A DNA stretch of 9,343 nt from an uncultured Dysosmobacter sp. (GCA_934597465.1 CAKTSC010000042.1:1-9343); one strand, 5' to 3'. Shown: positions 1-6,961, numbered from the stretch's first letter. The notes: generated from the letters alone by a model not told the origin. Translations and numbers: made by a program.

Positions 1-465
1 GACTTCCACACTGCAGGCCAGGATGCTGTCGTTGAGAAAGAGGGTGCGGTAGTTCAGGTGGTGGTAGAAGCGGGCGGAGACCAGGTAATCCGCCAGGGAC
101 AGGAAGAAGCCTGCCACCAGCGTCACCCAGGCCAGCGTCCGCAGGCGGCGGGCCACGCCGTCGAAGGGGCGGCCCTCCCGCATGGGACGGAGGATGCGGC
201 GGAAGAGCGTGATCTCATAGCAGGAGACCGCGCAGGTCAGGGCCCCCAGCACCAGCCGCGCCGCCCAGGGCTGGGAGACGGGGTCTGCCAGGATGAAGCG
301 GAAGACGCCGGCGGTCAGGGAGGAAGACAGGGCACCGGACAGTTCGGGAACCTCACGGGCGGCCACCAGCATCCCCAGGACGAGCAGGATCAGGGCCAGG
401 CTGGCGCAGAGGGCGATCCGGGCCAGGATATCCAGCACCCGGGCGGTTTTTTGCAGACTCTCCAT
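1..465 (-). CDS. Membrane protein, probably DUF2975 family (3' end missing)
   Basis: The reading frame is open from an ATG at 465 down to base 1, giving 155 codons, and continues beyond the window. An AGGAGG ribosome binding site lies at 473-478, 7 nt before the ATG. The protein has a hydrophobic segment at about residues 15-36, a second at about 68-86 and a third at about 110-128. Between the last two is the stretch REGRPFDGVARRLRTLAW (residues 96-113), which resembles the conserved 'G-x-PF ... lk-x-ia' segment I associate with DUF2975 membrane proteins of Firmicutes (YoaS-like). Family members are about 150-200 residues with four membrane spans, and many are followed by a small Cro/CI-type HTH gene. 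That partner would lie outside the window. The molecular function is unknown. The family call rests on motif memory and topology, not on a search. Confidence 0.65.
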   Translation of the reverse strand, partial: MESLQKTARVLDILARIALCASLALILLVLGMLVAAREVPELSGALSSSLTAGVFRFILADPVSQPWAARLVLGALTCAVSCYEITLFRRILRPMREGRPFDGVARRLRTLAWVTLVAGFFLSLADYLVSARFYHHLNYRTLFLNDSILACSVEV

Positions 466-525
466 GGAAAGACCTCCTTTTCGGCGGTGGGCTTCCGCCG
501 GGGGATCCGGCGGTTCTTTGGCTTC

Positions 526-555
526 AGCGTAGCACGGAAAGGGCGGGGTTGTCAA
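526..555 (-). promoter_or_regulatory. Promoter of the DUF2975-like gene
   Basis: On the minus strand a perfect -35 box TTGACA (550-555) is followed after 18 nt by TACGCT (526-531, three of six consensus -10 bases). The AT-rich stretch at 560-592, just upstream of the -35, could act as an UP element or carry an operator. It stands out in otherwise very GC-rich DNA. The predicted transcript would start near 519 and give a leader of about 55 nt before the ATG at 465. Confidence 0.5.
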
Positions 556-561
556 GAAGGG

Positions 562-580
562 TTTAATGTTTATCGTTAAA
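562..580. promoter_or_regulatory. Imperfect dyad, possible operator
   Basis: The 19-nt sequence TTTAATGTTTATCGTTAAA matches its own reverse complement at 14 of 19 positions, with perfect 5-bp outer arms (TTTAA/TTAAA). It lies 6 bp upstream of the -35 box of the minus-strand promoter, a usual place for an activator site, and upstream of the apeB promoter on the other strand. The regulator is unknown. AT-rich sequence makes weak dyads common, so this is a suggestion only. Confidence 0.25.
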
Positions 581-667
581 TATTTTATGTTTCTTTGAGT
601 GGGAGGACGGAGCCGGAGCGTGCCGGGGGCGGCCCGGCCGAAGCGCGGCGGGGCGGAAAGCGCGGGG

Positions 668-696
668 TTGCGCCGGGGGAGCGGCGGGGGTATAAT
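668..696 (+). promoter_or_regulatory. Promoter of the M18 aminopeptidase gene
   Basis: A perfect -10 box TATAAT at 691-696 is preceded by TTGCGC at 668-673 with an optimal 17-nt spacer. The -35 matches the consensus in three of six positions, including the important TTG. The predicted start near 703 would give a leader of about 55 nt. TATAAT is rare by chance in such GC-rich DNA, which supports the call. Confidence 0.6.
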
Positions 697-758
697 AGGG
701 GGGAAGAAATTGTCCCCGGGGGAAGCGCACCGCCGGGGCGGGAAATGGGAGGAAGAGT

Positions 759-2039
759 ATGAATCGGAAGCTTTTTGAGTACATTGAGGCCAGTCCCTCG
801 CCCTACCACGCGGTGGAGCACAGCGCGGAGCTGCTGCGCCAGGCCGGGTTTCTGCCCCTGAGCGAGGGGGAGGACTGGCGGCTTGCCCCGGGGCAGGGGT
901 ACTACGTCACCCGGAACGGCTCGTCCCTCATCGCCTTCCGGGCCCGGCGGGCCTTCACCGGCTTCATGATGACGGCGGCCCACTCCGACAGCCCCACCTT
1001 CAAGCTGAAGGAGAACCCGGAGCTCACCGGCAGCGGCTGCCGGCGTCTGGCGGTGGAGCGCTACGGCGGCATGATCATGAGCAGCTGGATGGACCGGCCC
1101 CTGGGCATCGCCGGGCGGGTGCTGCTGCGCAAGAGTCGGGGCGTGGAGACGCGGCTGCTGGATCTGGGGGGGCACTGTGCCGTGATCCCCAACGTGGCCA
1201 TCCACATGAACCGCAAGGTCAACGACGGCTACACCTGGAACCCCGCCGTGGATCTGCTGCCCCTCTGGGGCAGCGGGGAGGAGAAGGGCTTCTTCCGGCC
1301 CACCGTGGCCATGGCCCTGGCCTGCCGGGAGGAGGACATCCTGGCCACCGACCTGGCCCTCTACAATCCCCAGGAGGGCGTGGAGTGGAACGGGCTGCTC
1401 TCCGCCCCCCGGCTGGACGACCTGCAGTGCGCCTTCGCGGCGCTGACGGCCTTCCTTTCGGCGGAGGAGAGCGAGGCGCTGCCGGTCTACTGCCTCTTTG
1501 ACAACGAAGAGGTGGGGAGCCAGACCAAGCAGGGCGCGGCGTCCACCTTCCTGAAAGACACCCTTGTCCGGCTGTGCGAGGCCCTGGGGCAGGGGAGCGA
1601 GTACCGCCGGAAGGTGGCCGGCAGCTTCCTGGTCTCCTGCGACAACGCCCATGCCGTCCATCCCAACCACCCGGAGCTCTCCGACCCCAACCATGGGGTG
1701 AAGCTCAACGGCGGCGTGGTCATCAAATATAACGCCGCACAGCACTACACCTCCGACGGCGTGTCCGCCGCCCTCTTCCAGCTGATCTGTGAGGAGGCCG
1801 GGGCCCCCTACCAGCGCTTCGCCAACCGGGCGGACATGGCGGGCGGCTCGACTCTCGGCAACATCGCCAACACCCAGGTGTCTTTGAACACCGTGGACAT
1901 CGGCCTGGCGCAGTTGGCCATGCACTCCGCCTGGGAGACCGCCGGGGCCGAGGACACCGCCGCCATGGTGCGGGCCCTCACCGCCTTCTACGGCCGGGCG
2001 CTGACCCTCACCGGCCCGGGGGAGTACGCCCTGGTGTGA
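759..2039 (+). CDS. apeB: M18 family aminopeptidase
   Basis: A 426-residue cytosolic metallopeptidase that removes N-terminal residues from peptides, taking part in peptide turnover. It is close to the usual M18 length (about 420-480). All family landmarks are present: AHSDSP (residues 74-79, metal ligand H75), LDD (219-221, bridging D220), DNEEVGS (248-254, catalytic E250 and ligand E251), DNAHAVHPNH (295-304, ligand D295), the substrate-pocket segment with H329 in AAQHYTSDG, and AGGSTLGNIA (361-370) followed by H389 in AMHS. Ligand assignments come from alignment by memory to characterised M18 enzymes. The ATG at 759 has a GGAGG-type site 7-8 nt upstream (748-752). The gene is a single transcription unit: divergent from the DUF2975-like gene, convergent with ugpC, and closed by a strong terminator. 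The symbol apeB is the common Firmicutes name for this family. Confidence 0.93.
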   Translation: MNRKLFEYIEASPSPYHAVEHSAELLRQAGFLPLSEGEDWRLAPGQGYYVTRNGSSLIAFRARRAFTGFMMTAAHSDSPTFKLKENPELTGSGCRRLAVERYGGMIMSSWMDRPLGIAGRVLLRKSRGVETRLLDLGGHCAVIPNVAIHMNRKVNDGYTWNPAVDLLPLWGSGEEKGFFRPTVAMALACREEDILATDLALYNPQEGVEWNGLLSAPRLDDLQCAFAALTAFLSAEESEALPVYCLFDNEEVGSQTKQGAASTFLKDTLVRLCEALGQGSEYRRKVAGSFLVSCDNAHAVHPNHPELSDPNHGVKLNGGVVIKYNAAQHYTSDGVSAALFQLICEEAGAPYQRFANRADMAGGSTLGNIANTQVSLNTVDIGLAQLAMHSAWETAGAEDTAAMVRALTAFYGRALTLTGPGEYALV

Positions 2040-2060
2040 GGACATTGGAAGAATGACAAA

Positions 2061-2090
2061 GCGCGGCCCCCACTTTCGTGGGGGCCGCGC
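2061..2090. terminator. Bidirectional intrinsic terminator between apeB and ugpC
   Basis: A perfect 13-bp GC-rich stem (2061-2073 with 2078-2090) closes a TTTC loop. A T-rich run (TTTT at 2096-2099) follows on the plus strand, and AAA at 2058-2060 supplies a short T run on the minus strand. It starts 22 nt after the apeB stop and ends 10 nt from the end of the converging ATPase gene, so it can serve both. Confidence 0.85.
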
Positions 2091-2100
2091 CGGTGTTTTC

Positions 2101-3270
2101 TCAGATGAGGTTTTTCTCCGTCTCGGGGTCGAAGAGCTGGATGAGCCTGGGGTCGAAGCTGAACTTCAGCGTGGAGCCTCTGGGGTAGGCCCCGGTGTCG
2201 ATGTTGGCGGTGGGGACTACGGCCACCACTTCCTGCTCGCCCGCCAGCAGGTGCAGGTGCAGCTCGCTGCCCATGAGCTCGCTGACATCCACCCGGGCGT
2301 CGGCCCCCGCGTCGTGGCCCACGGTGATGTGGACAGGGCGGACACCGGCGGTGACGGTCATGCTGCCGACGCCCGCGGCCTTCAGGGCCTCATTCTGGGC
2401 GTCGGTGAGGGGCAGGGCGTGGCCCAGAATCTCCACGGCGTACTGGCCGCCGTTTTCCGTGAGCTTGGCGCCCTGGAAGAAGTTCATCTGGGGCGTACCG
2501 ATGAAGCCCGCCACGAAGAGGTTCGCCGGGTGGTTGAAGACCTCCTGGGGGGTGCCGGTCTGCTGGATGACGCCGTCCTTCATGATGACGATGCGGTCGC
2601 CCAGGGTCATGGCCTCCACCTGGTCGTGGGTGACGTAGACGAAGGTGGTGTCGATCTTTTCCCGGAGCTTGATGATCTCCGAGCGCATCTGGTTGCGGAG
2701 CTTGGCGTCCAGGTTGGAGAGGGGCTCATCCATCAGGAAGACCTTGGGATTCCGAACGATGGCGCGGCCGATGGCGACGCGCTGGCGCTGGCCGCCGGAG
2801 AGGGCCTTGGGGCGGCGGTCAAGGTACTGGGTGATGTCCAGGATCTCGGCGGCCTCCCGCACCTTGCGGTCGATCTCCTCCTTGGGGGCTTTCTTCAGCT
2901 TCAGGGAGAAGGCCATGTTCTCGTAGACCGTCATGTGGGGGTAGAGGGCGTAGTTCTGGAAGACCATGGCGATATCCCGATCCTTGGGGGGCACGTCGTT
3001 CATGACCTTGCCGTCGATGGTCAGCTCGCCGTCGCTGATCTCCTCCAGGCCCGCGATCATCCGCAGGGTGGTGGACTTGCCGCAGCCGGAGGGGCCCACC
3101 AGGACGATGAACTCCCGGTCGGCGATCTCCAGGTTGAAATCGTCCACCGCCAGGACGCCGTCCTCCGTGACCTTCAGGCGGGAGGCGGGGGCTTCCTCGC
3201 CCTTTTTCCTTTTCTTCTTCTCGGTATTGGGGTAGATCTTCTGGATGTGCTTCAGGGATACTGCTGCCAT
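2101..3270 (-). CDS. ugpC: Carbohydrate ABC importer ATP-binding protein (UgpC/MsmK/MalK type)
   Basis: A 389-residue ATPase that powers sugar or glycerol-phosphate importers on the inner face of the membrane. Visible motifs are Walker [10 protein letters not shown] (59-67), Q-loop Q105 in [10 protein letters not shown], signature LSGGQ (157-161), Walker B VFLMDEP (177-183), D-loop SNLDAK and H-loop H215 in [16 protein letters not shown]-terminal TOBE/MalK-type regulatory domain follows from about residue 240. Residues 15-38 form a lysine-rich insert between the first strand and the conserved VDDFNLEI. I recall such inserts in Clostridia members. No permease or solute-binding protein lies nearby, which fits the 'shared ATPase' role known for MsmK/MsiK, where one ATPase serves several importers. 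The ATG at 3270 gives the canonical MAAVSLKHI start, but there is no good Shine-Dalgarno sequence before it. The transported substrate cannot be read from this sequence. Confidence 0.92.
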   Translation of the reverse strand: MAAVSLKHIQKIYPNTEKKKRKKGEEAPASRLKVTEDGVLAVDDFNLEIADREFIVLVGPSGCGKSTTLRMIAGLEEISDGELTIDGKVMNDVPPKDRDIAMVFQNYALYPHMTVYENMAFSLKLKKAPKEEIDRKVREAAEILDITQYLDRRPKALSGGQRQRVAIGRAIVRNPKVFLMDEPLSNLDAKLRNQMRSEIIKLREKIDTTFVYVTHDQVEAMTLGDRIVIMKDGVIQQTGTPQEVFNHPANLFVAGFIGTPQMNFFQGAKLTENGGQYAVEILGHALPLTDAQNEALKAAGVGSMTVTAGVRPVHITVGHDAGADARVDVSELMGSELHLHLLAGEQEVVAVVPTANIDTGAYPRGSTLKFSFDPRLIQLFDPETEKNLI

Positions 3271-3476
3271 GTAAGCTGCTCTGGCGGCCCCGCCTCCGCG
3301 CGGGCCGTCTCACGGCCGGGCTGGGCCCGGGCCGCTTTGCGGCAGGTCTCCACACTGCCGCACCGGGAGCTTCCGGTGGGGATCCATCCTTTCTTTCCCT
3401 CTCCGGCGCGATCAAGTGGAGTCGCGGCGGCGGGCGGAATGCCCCGGCGGAGCCGGGGGCGGGCAAACGATTGCCC
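3271..3476 (-). promoter_or_regulatory. Long hairpin-rich 5' leader of ugpC
   Basis: If transcription starts near 3476, the mRNA has about 205 nt before the ATG. I see these stems: 3461-3466/3471-3476 (6 bp, 4-nt loop), 3442-3448/3452-3458 (7 bp, 3-nt loop), 3361-3366/3373-3378 (6 bp), 3331-3335/3339-3343 (5 bp, TTT loop), 3316-3321/3325-3330 (6 bp) and 3303-3307/3313-3317 (5 bp, overlapping the previous one and so an alternative fold). There is no U-run terminator and I recognise no known riboswitch. A 25-codon reading frame (ATG at 3387, TGA at 3312-3310) lies inside it; a purine-rich stretch precedes it but the spacing is poor. Missing ribosome-site consensus at the ugpC start makes structure-dependent translation conceivable. 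GC-rich DNA gives many hairpins by chance. Confidence 0.35.
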
Positions 3477-3482
3477 GAGGAT

Positions 3483-3512
3483 ATTTTAGCATGGGGGCGG
3501 GAGGAGTGTAAA
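3483..3512 (-). promoter_or_regulatory. Promoter of ugpC
   Basis: On the minus strand TTTACA (3507-3512, five of six consensus bases) is followed after 18 nt by TAAAAT (3483-3488, five of six). Both hexamers are strong for this GC-rich DNA and are correctly oriented towards ugpC. The predicted start near 3476 lies at the base of the first leader hairpin. Confidence 0.6.
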
Positions 3513-3615
3513 GGGGCAGGGGAGTAGAACTTTGGCGGGGAGTTTTGGGGATTTTACCGGGGGAGGGGAGCGTTCTTATCACTGTTTTGGCAGCCGTCTG
3601 CAATCGCACAGGGGG

Positions 3616-4905
3616 TCAGGTTTCGTCATCATCCTCGGAACTGTCATCGGTGAAAGTCTCTGGCGCAATGATTTGCGCACCTTTACTCCTGTTACAACTC
3701 TTGTGCAACAGTTGCGCATTTTCGATGCTGGTTGGCCCTCCGAGAGAGTACGGAACGATATGGTCGACCTCGCAATCATCGATGCTTAGTATTTGATTTC
3801 CGCAATAACTACATCTGCAGCCGGGATAGAATAGCAGCTCTTTCACGGTGGAATCAAAGCAACGCTCAGAATTATCCTTTTGGTCTCGCTGGGTTACTTG
3901 GTTTAAGATGTTCATGACTGCGTTGATTCGGCTGCGAACTTTGGGCCCGGCATTTGTGCCCGCATAAATCCAGTTTTTGTATTCAGGATCACTTGACTTC
4001 AGAAGATTGATTCTGTTCCGAATTTCATCCGCATGGCGCATAATACTTTTCTTCGGGAAATAAGAAAAGGGGATAATGATGGAGTCGTATACTGCACCGT
4101 TGAATTTTCGCCGGGCATCGGAGGAGTATGCGAAAAATGCGTCATCACCAACAACGGTTTTAATCAAACTGATAAGACTGTTGTATAGATCCTTTGCCGC
4201 TTTGAGCTGTTCCTCAGTATCCTGTGCATGTTTTTGCATATATTCGTTCATCGTTGCTTTATACGTGCCCTTTAACTGCATGTAATCGCGCAGGGCAAAG
4301 AACCGCAGGATGCGTTCTTCATATGCAAAGCGTTTGTTTTCATCGTGGAACAGTATCCGTAAGTTGGGATTTCCGTTCGCGATTTCTTTCAGCATGTCAT
4401 TGAACTTGCTTCGATATATGCAGTTCCTGACTTCCTGATCTTTCAGCTTGACCGCACCGAGGTTTAGACGGGAGAAGATTTCATACTTCAAATCTTCGGA
4501 ACCCTTTTCAATGCAGACAGCCGAGATGGTTTGGATTTTCAATCGCCGCTGAATGCCCTTGTCCAGATCCTTGTATAGTAAGCCGTTCAGGCTTTGGAGC
4601 TTTGATAAGCCCGTCAGAGCAAATTCGTTTTTCAAATATCGCACAAATGAAGTAATGCGTTGCTGCCCGTCGATTACAGAATAGATGCCTTCTGATTCTT
4701 CAGCCAAGTAAATGATGGGAATGGGGATTCCGATTAGTATCGATTCAATCAAAAGAGATGCCCGCTTGTTATCGTACACATAACGTCTCTGGTAATCCGG
4801 ATCGGTGATAATGTCATTATCGTCCACGAAGTTCTTGAGTTCTTGCAAGGAGAAATTAATTTGCCGTGTGTAAACAACAGCTTTATCCAATTCTTTTTCT
4901 TGCAT
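3616..4905 (-). CDS. DUF262 + HNH nuclease, GmrSD-like candidate defence protein
   Basis: A 429-residue protein. The N-terminal DUF262 domain (ParB/sulfiredoxin-like NTP-binding fold) shows PDYQRRYVY (36-44), ESILIGIPIP (54-63) and the diagnostic DGQQR (79-83). A helical middle follows to about 340. At the C-terminus is a zinc-finger HNH domain: CSYC (365-368), VDHIVP with D381-H382, GG (389-390), N396 and HKSCN (401-405). The last ten residues are very acidic. DUF262-nuclease fusions include GmrSD-type type IV restriction enzymes that cut modified phage DNA, and SspE. Here the nuclease is a CxxC-type HNH rather than the more usual DUF1524, so target and trigger are unknown. The frame stays open to a TTG at 5037 and has an ATG at 4962, but a perfect -10 box covers 4961-4966, so both starts precede the likely transcript start near 4954. 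The ATG at 4905 (GGTGGGG upstream) is preferred. The gene is visibly more AT-rich than its neighbours, suggesting transfer. I see no terminator. Confidence 0.85.
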   Translation of the reverse strand: MQEKELDKAVVYTRQINFSLQELKNFVDDNDIITDPDYQRRYVYDNKRASLLIESILIGIPIPIIYLAEESEGIYSVIDGQQRITSFVRYLKNEFALTGLSKLQSLNGLLYKDLDKGIQRRLKIQTISAVCIEKGSEDLKYEIFSRLNLGAVKLKDQEVRNCIYRSKFNDMLKEIANGNPNLRILFHDENKRFAYEERILRFFALRDYMQLKGTYKATMNEYMQKHAQDTEEQLKAAKDLYNSLISLIKTVVGDDAFFAYSSDARRKFNGAVYDSIIIPFSYFPKKSIMRHADEIRNRINLLKSSDPEYKNWIYAGTNAGPKVRSRINAVMNILNQVTQRDQKDNSERCFDSTVKELLFYPGCRCSYCGNQILSIDDCEVDHIVPYSLGGPTSIENAQLLHKSCNRSKGAQIIAPETFTDDSSEDDDET

Positions 4906-4960
4906 TTTATTCCCCACCAGCAGTTTTGAATTTTGGATGATATCCAAAGGGTATATTTTC

Positions 4961-4989
4961 ATTATACAATATGTTCCATCGGTATTCAA
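4961..4989 (-). promoter_or_regulatory. Promoter of the DUF262-HNH gene
   Basis: On the minus strand TTGAAT (4984-4989, four of six) is followed after exactly 17 nt by a perfect TATAAT (4961-4966). The predicted start near 4954 leaves a leader of about 50 nt before the ATG at 4905. The position decides the gene start, because the upstream in-frame ATG at 4962 overlaps the -10 box. The surroundings are AT-rich, so a chance match is somewhat more likely than elsewhere in the window. Confidence 0.6.
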
Positions 4990-5107
4990 GGAACTTCTGC
5001 CTGGAATATGAGAATTGGGGTAGGATTCAGAAATCAAAACCTCCAGCTAAGCCAGGGGTTTGGCCAGACCCTTAAAGGCCTATTACTGGCAAGACACTCA
5101 AGGGACA

Positions 5108-5224
5108 CTAAATTCTATTTCGCTTGCATTCTCTGATGCATTCTCTGACCGCCCGCCCGCCCGTAAATGGGCTATCACCATCACCGGAAGCCTTTTGCTT
5201 GTCGGTGGGTTTATTACTTGTCAT
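5108..5224 (-). CDS. Small ORF, 38 residues, unknown
   Basis: ATG at 5224 has a strong GAGGAG ribosome binding site (5233-5238) with an 8-nt spacer, better than that of the DUF262 gene downstream. The frame ends with TAG at 5110-5108. The predicted peptide begins MTSNKPTDKQKASGDG, is hydrophilic and basic, and has ...RECIRECKRN near its end. Its two RECIREC-type units come from a 12-bp tandem duplication. I do not recognise it. It could be a real small protein, the start of a longer gene broken by deletion, or chance. The ribosome site overlaps the stop codon of the reading frame just upstream (TGAGGAG), as in coupled genes of an operon. Confidence 0.35.
   Translation of the reverse strand: MTSNKPTDKQKASGDGDSPFTGGRAVRECIRECKRNRI
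5125..5148. repeat. 12-bp exact tandem duplication
   Basis: TGCATTCTCTGA occurs twice back to back (5125-5136 and 5137-5148). It is followed at 5150-5163 by a short CCCG-type tetranucleotide run with about three units. The unit length is a multiple of three, so copy change would not shift the frame of the small minus-strand ORF that spans it. Two copies only; probably replication slippage. Confidence 0.75.
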
Positions 5225-5236
5225 GAATTAGTCTCC

Positions 5237-5368
5237 TCATTTTTGCAAGTATTGGTCGGTAAACTTTTCGCTTATTCCAACTTGGAGACTTTCCTTTTCT
5301 GCTTTCTTCCACGGCACAGGCTTTTTATCCCCTCCGGCAGAGCCCGGGGGTTCTCTTTGGTGTCCAAA
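5237..5368 (-). pseudogene. Possible 3' remnant of an unidentified gene
   Basis: A minus-strand frame ending in TGA (5239-5237) reads as a hydrophilic, plausible protein tail of about 43 residues: ...DKKPVPWKKAEKESLQVG followed by ISEKFTDQYLQK. It has no convincing start codon. Upstream it runs into the guaA terminator, so the 5' part of any such gene would be missing. Its stop codon overlaps the ribosome site of the 38-residue ORF. The amino-acid composition looks coding, but another minus-strand frame and a 103-codon plus-strand frame overlap the same DNA, so this is a judgement on appearance only. I do not recognise a family. Confidence 0.25.
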
Positions 5369-5371
5369 TGA

Positions 5372-5406
5372 AAAACAGCGAGGCCGCTGGGCGGTCTCGC
5401 TGTTTT
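5372..5406 (-). terminator. Intrinsic terminator of guaA
   Basis: A near-perfect 16-bp stem (5372-5387 with 5391-5406, one G-T pair) closes a 3-nt loop. On the minus strand the arm ends in a run of five T (5375-5371). It lies 13 nt after the guaA stop. The arm is also T-rich on the plus strand, but no plus-strand gene uses it. Confidence 0.85.
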
Positions 5407-5419
5407 GTTAGCTTTGGGG

Positions 5420-6961
5420 TCACTCCATTTCCACCGTGGCGGGGGGTTTGCTGGTGACGTCGTAGAGGATGCGGTTGACGCCGGGGACTTCGTTGACGAT
5501 GCGGGTGCTGACCCGATCCAGGAGGTCGTAGGGGAGACGGGCCCAGTCGGCGGTCATGAAGTCGTCCGTCCGGACGGCGCGAAGGGCGATGGCGTAATCA
5601 TACGTCCTCCCGTCGCCCATAACGCCCACGGAGCGCATATTGGTGAGGGCGGCGAAATACTGGTTGGGGCAGTCGGGCAGGTTGGCGGCGGCCACTTCCT
5701 CCCGGAAGATGGCGTCGGCCTTCCGGAGGAGATCCAGCTTGGGCTTGGTCACCTCGCCGATGACCCGGATGGCAAGGCCCGGGCCCGGGAAAGGCTGGCG
5801 GCTGACGAGATACTCGGGCAGGCCCAGCTCCCGGCCCAGCTGGCGGACTTCATCCTTAAAGAGCATCCGCAGGGGCTCGATGATCTCCCGGAAGTCCACA
5901 TAGTCCGGCAGGCCGCCCACGTTGTGGTGGCTCTTGATGACGGCGGCGTTGCCGAGACCCGACTCGATGACATCGGGGTAGATGGTGCCCTGGGCCAGGA
6001 AGTCCACCTGGCCGATCTTCTTGCCTTCCTCCTCGAAGACCCGGATGAACTCCTCGCCGATGATCTTGCGCTTGCGCTCCGGCTCCGTGACGCCGGCGAG
6101 CTTCCCCAGGAAGCGGGCTTCGGCGTCCACCCGGACGAAGTTCAAGTCCCACTTGGCAAACGCCTGCTCCACCTCGTCGCCCTCGTTGAGGCGCATGAGA
6201 CCGTGATCCACGAAGACGCAGGTGAGCTGGCTGCCCACGGCCTCGGCCAGCAGCGCGGCGGCCACGGAGGAGTCCACGCCGCCGGAGAGGGCCAGGAGCA
6301 CCCGGCCGGAGCCCACCTTCTCCCGGATGTCCCGGATGGCGGTGGCCTTGTAGTCGCCCATGCTCCAGTCGCCCTGGGCGCCGCAGACCTCATAGAGGAA
6401 GTTGCGGAGCATCTGGCGGCCATACTGGGTGTGGTTCACCTCGGGGTGGTACTGGACGCCGTAGAAGCCCCGGCTCTCGTCGGCAATGGCCACGTTGGGG
6501 CAGGCGTCGGAGTGGGCGACCAGGGCGAAGCCCTGGGGGACCTTCTCCATATAGTCGCCGTGGCTCATCCAGGTGACGCTTTGGGCGGGGATATCCTTGA
6601 AGAGGCGGCAGGAGGTATCGAACCAGGTCTCGGTCTTGCCGTACTCCCGGGCGGAATCATCCTGGGCGGCGGTGACGCGGCCCCCCAGGGTGTGGGCCAT
6701 CAGCTGGCAGCCGTAGCAGATGCCCAGGATGGGGATGCCCAGGGTAAAGAGGGCGGGATCCACGTGGGGGGCGGAATCGTCGTAAACGCTGTTGGGCCCG
6801 CCGGTGAAGATGAGGCCGATGGGCGCCAGACGGCGGATCTCCTCCAGGGGCAGGGTGTAGGGCCTGACCTCGCAGTACACCCCGCACTCACGGACGCGGC
6901 GGGCGATGAGCTGGTTATACTGGCCGCCGAAGTCCAGAACGATGACAGTCTGATGGGACAA
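5420..6961 (-). CDS. guaA: GMP synthase, glutamine-hydrolysing
   Basis: A 513-residue bifunctional enzyme of the cytosol that converts XMP, ATP and glutamine to GMP. The N-terminal class I glutaminase domain has [17 protein letters not shown] (9-25), GICYGCQ with nucleophile C82, and YHPEV with H172 and E174. The ATP-pyrophosphatase domain has the P-loop SGGVDSS (226-232), and the C-terminal dimerisation domain includes [12 protein letters not shown]. Length fits the family. The start is a TTG at 6961: AAAGGAGG lies at 6969-6976 with a 7-nt spacer and the product begins (M)[12 protein letters not shown] as in homologues. An in-frame ATG further upstream (7018) would lie inside the preceding gene and add 19 non-conserved residues. 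The last residues read PPATVEME where E. coli has PPATIEWE. The gene follows the KPVIYLYP gene by 32 bp, probably in one unit with xpt, which supplies its substrate XMP. Confidence 0.97.
   Translation of the reverse strand: MSHQTVIVLDFGGQYNQLIARRVRECGVYCEVRPYTLPLEEIRRLAPIGLIFTGGPNSVYDDSAPHVDPALFTLGIPILGICYGCQLMAHTLGGRVTAAQDDSAREYGKTETWFDTSCRLFKDIPAQSVTWMSHGDYMEKVPQGFALVAHSDACPNVAIADESRGFYGVQYHPEVNHTQYGRQMLRNFLYEVCGAQGDWSMGDYKATAIRDIREKVGSGRVLLALSGGVDSSVAAALLAEAVGSQLTCVFVDHGLMRLNEGDEVEQAFAKWDLNFVRVDAEARFLGKLAGVTEPERKRKIIGEEFIRVFEEEGKKIGQVDFLAQGTIYPDVIESGLGNAAVIKSHHNVGGLPDYVDFREIIEPLRMLFKDEVRQLGRELGLPEYLVSRQPFPGPGLAIRVIGEVTKPKLDLLRKADAIFREEVAAANLPDCPNQYFAALTNMRSVGVMGDGRTYDYAIALRAVRTDDFMTADWARLPYDLLDRVSTRIVNEVPGVNRILYDVTSKPPATVEME

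Larger units (their letters stand above)
4990..5371. other. Low-GC stretch with no confident gene
   Basis: This stretch of about 380 bp between the DUF262-HNH promoter and the guaA terminator has the same lower GC as the DUF262 gene and appears to be part of the same insert. It holds only the 38-residue small ORF, the possible remnant and the 12-bp duplication. At 5049-5094 there are overlapping inverted segments built from GCCAG/CTGGC and GGCC, without a U run. I see no integrase, transposase, tRNA or recognisable insertion-sequence end. Confidence 0.5.

Noticed and set aside
58..579. Plus-strand open frame of 173 codons
   Set aside because: It is antisense to the DUF2975-like membrane protein gene and is rich in Gln/Gly/Arg as expected of a shadow.
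3335..3360. GGAGACCTGCC on the minus strand in the ugpC leader, similar to the end of the cobalamin riboswitch B12 box
   Set aside because: The other conserved blocks of a cobalamin riboswitch are not present in the right order and spacing, and ugpC is not a B12 gene. Treated as chance.
2053..3489. Long plus-strand open frame of 478 codons
   Set aside because: It lies opposite the well-conserved ATPase gene and has the skewed composition of an antisense shadow in GC-rich DNA.
5060..5371. Plus-strand open frame of 103 codons in the insert
   Set aside because: No ribosome site, no recognisable motif, and it overlaps better minus-strand candidates.
3490..5422. Attachment-site duplication flanking the insert
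   Set aside because: No copy of the guaA tail or other direct repeat of useful length was found by eye at the two edges.
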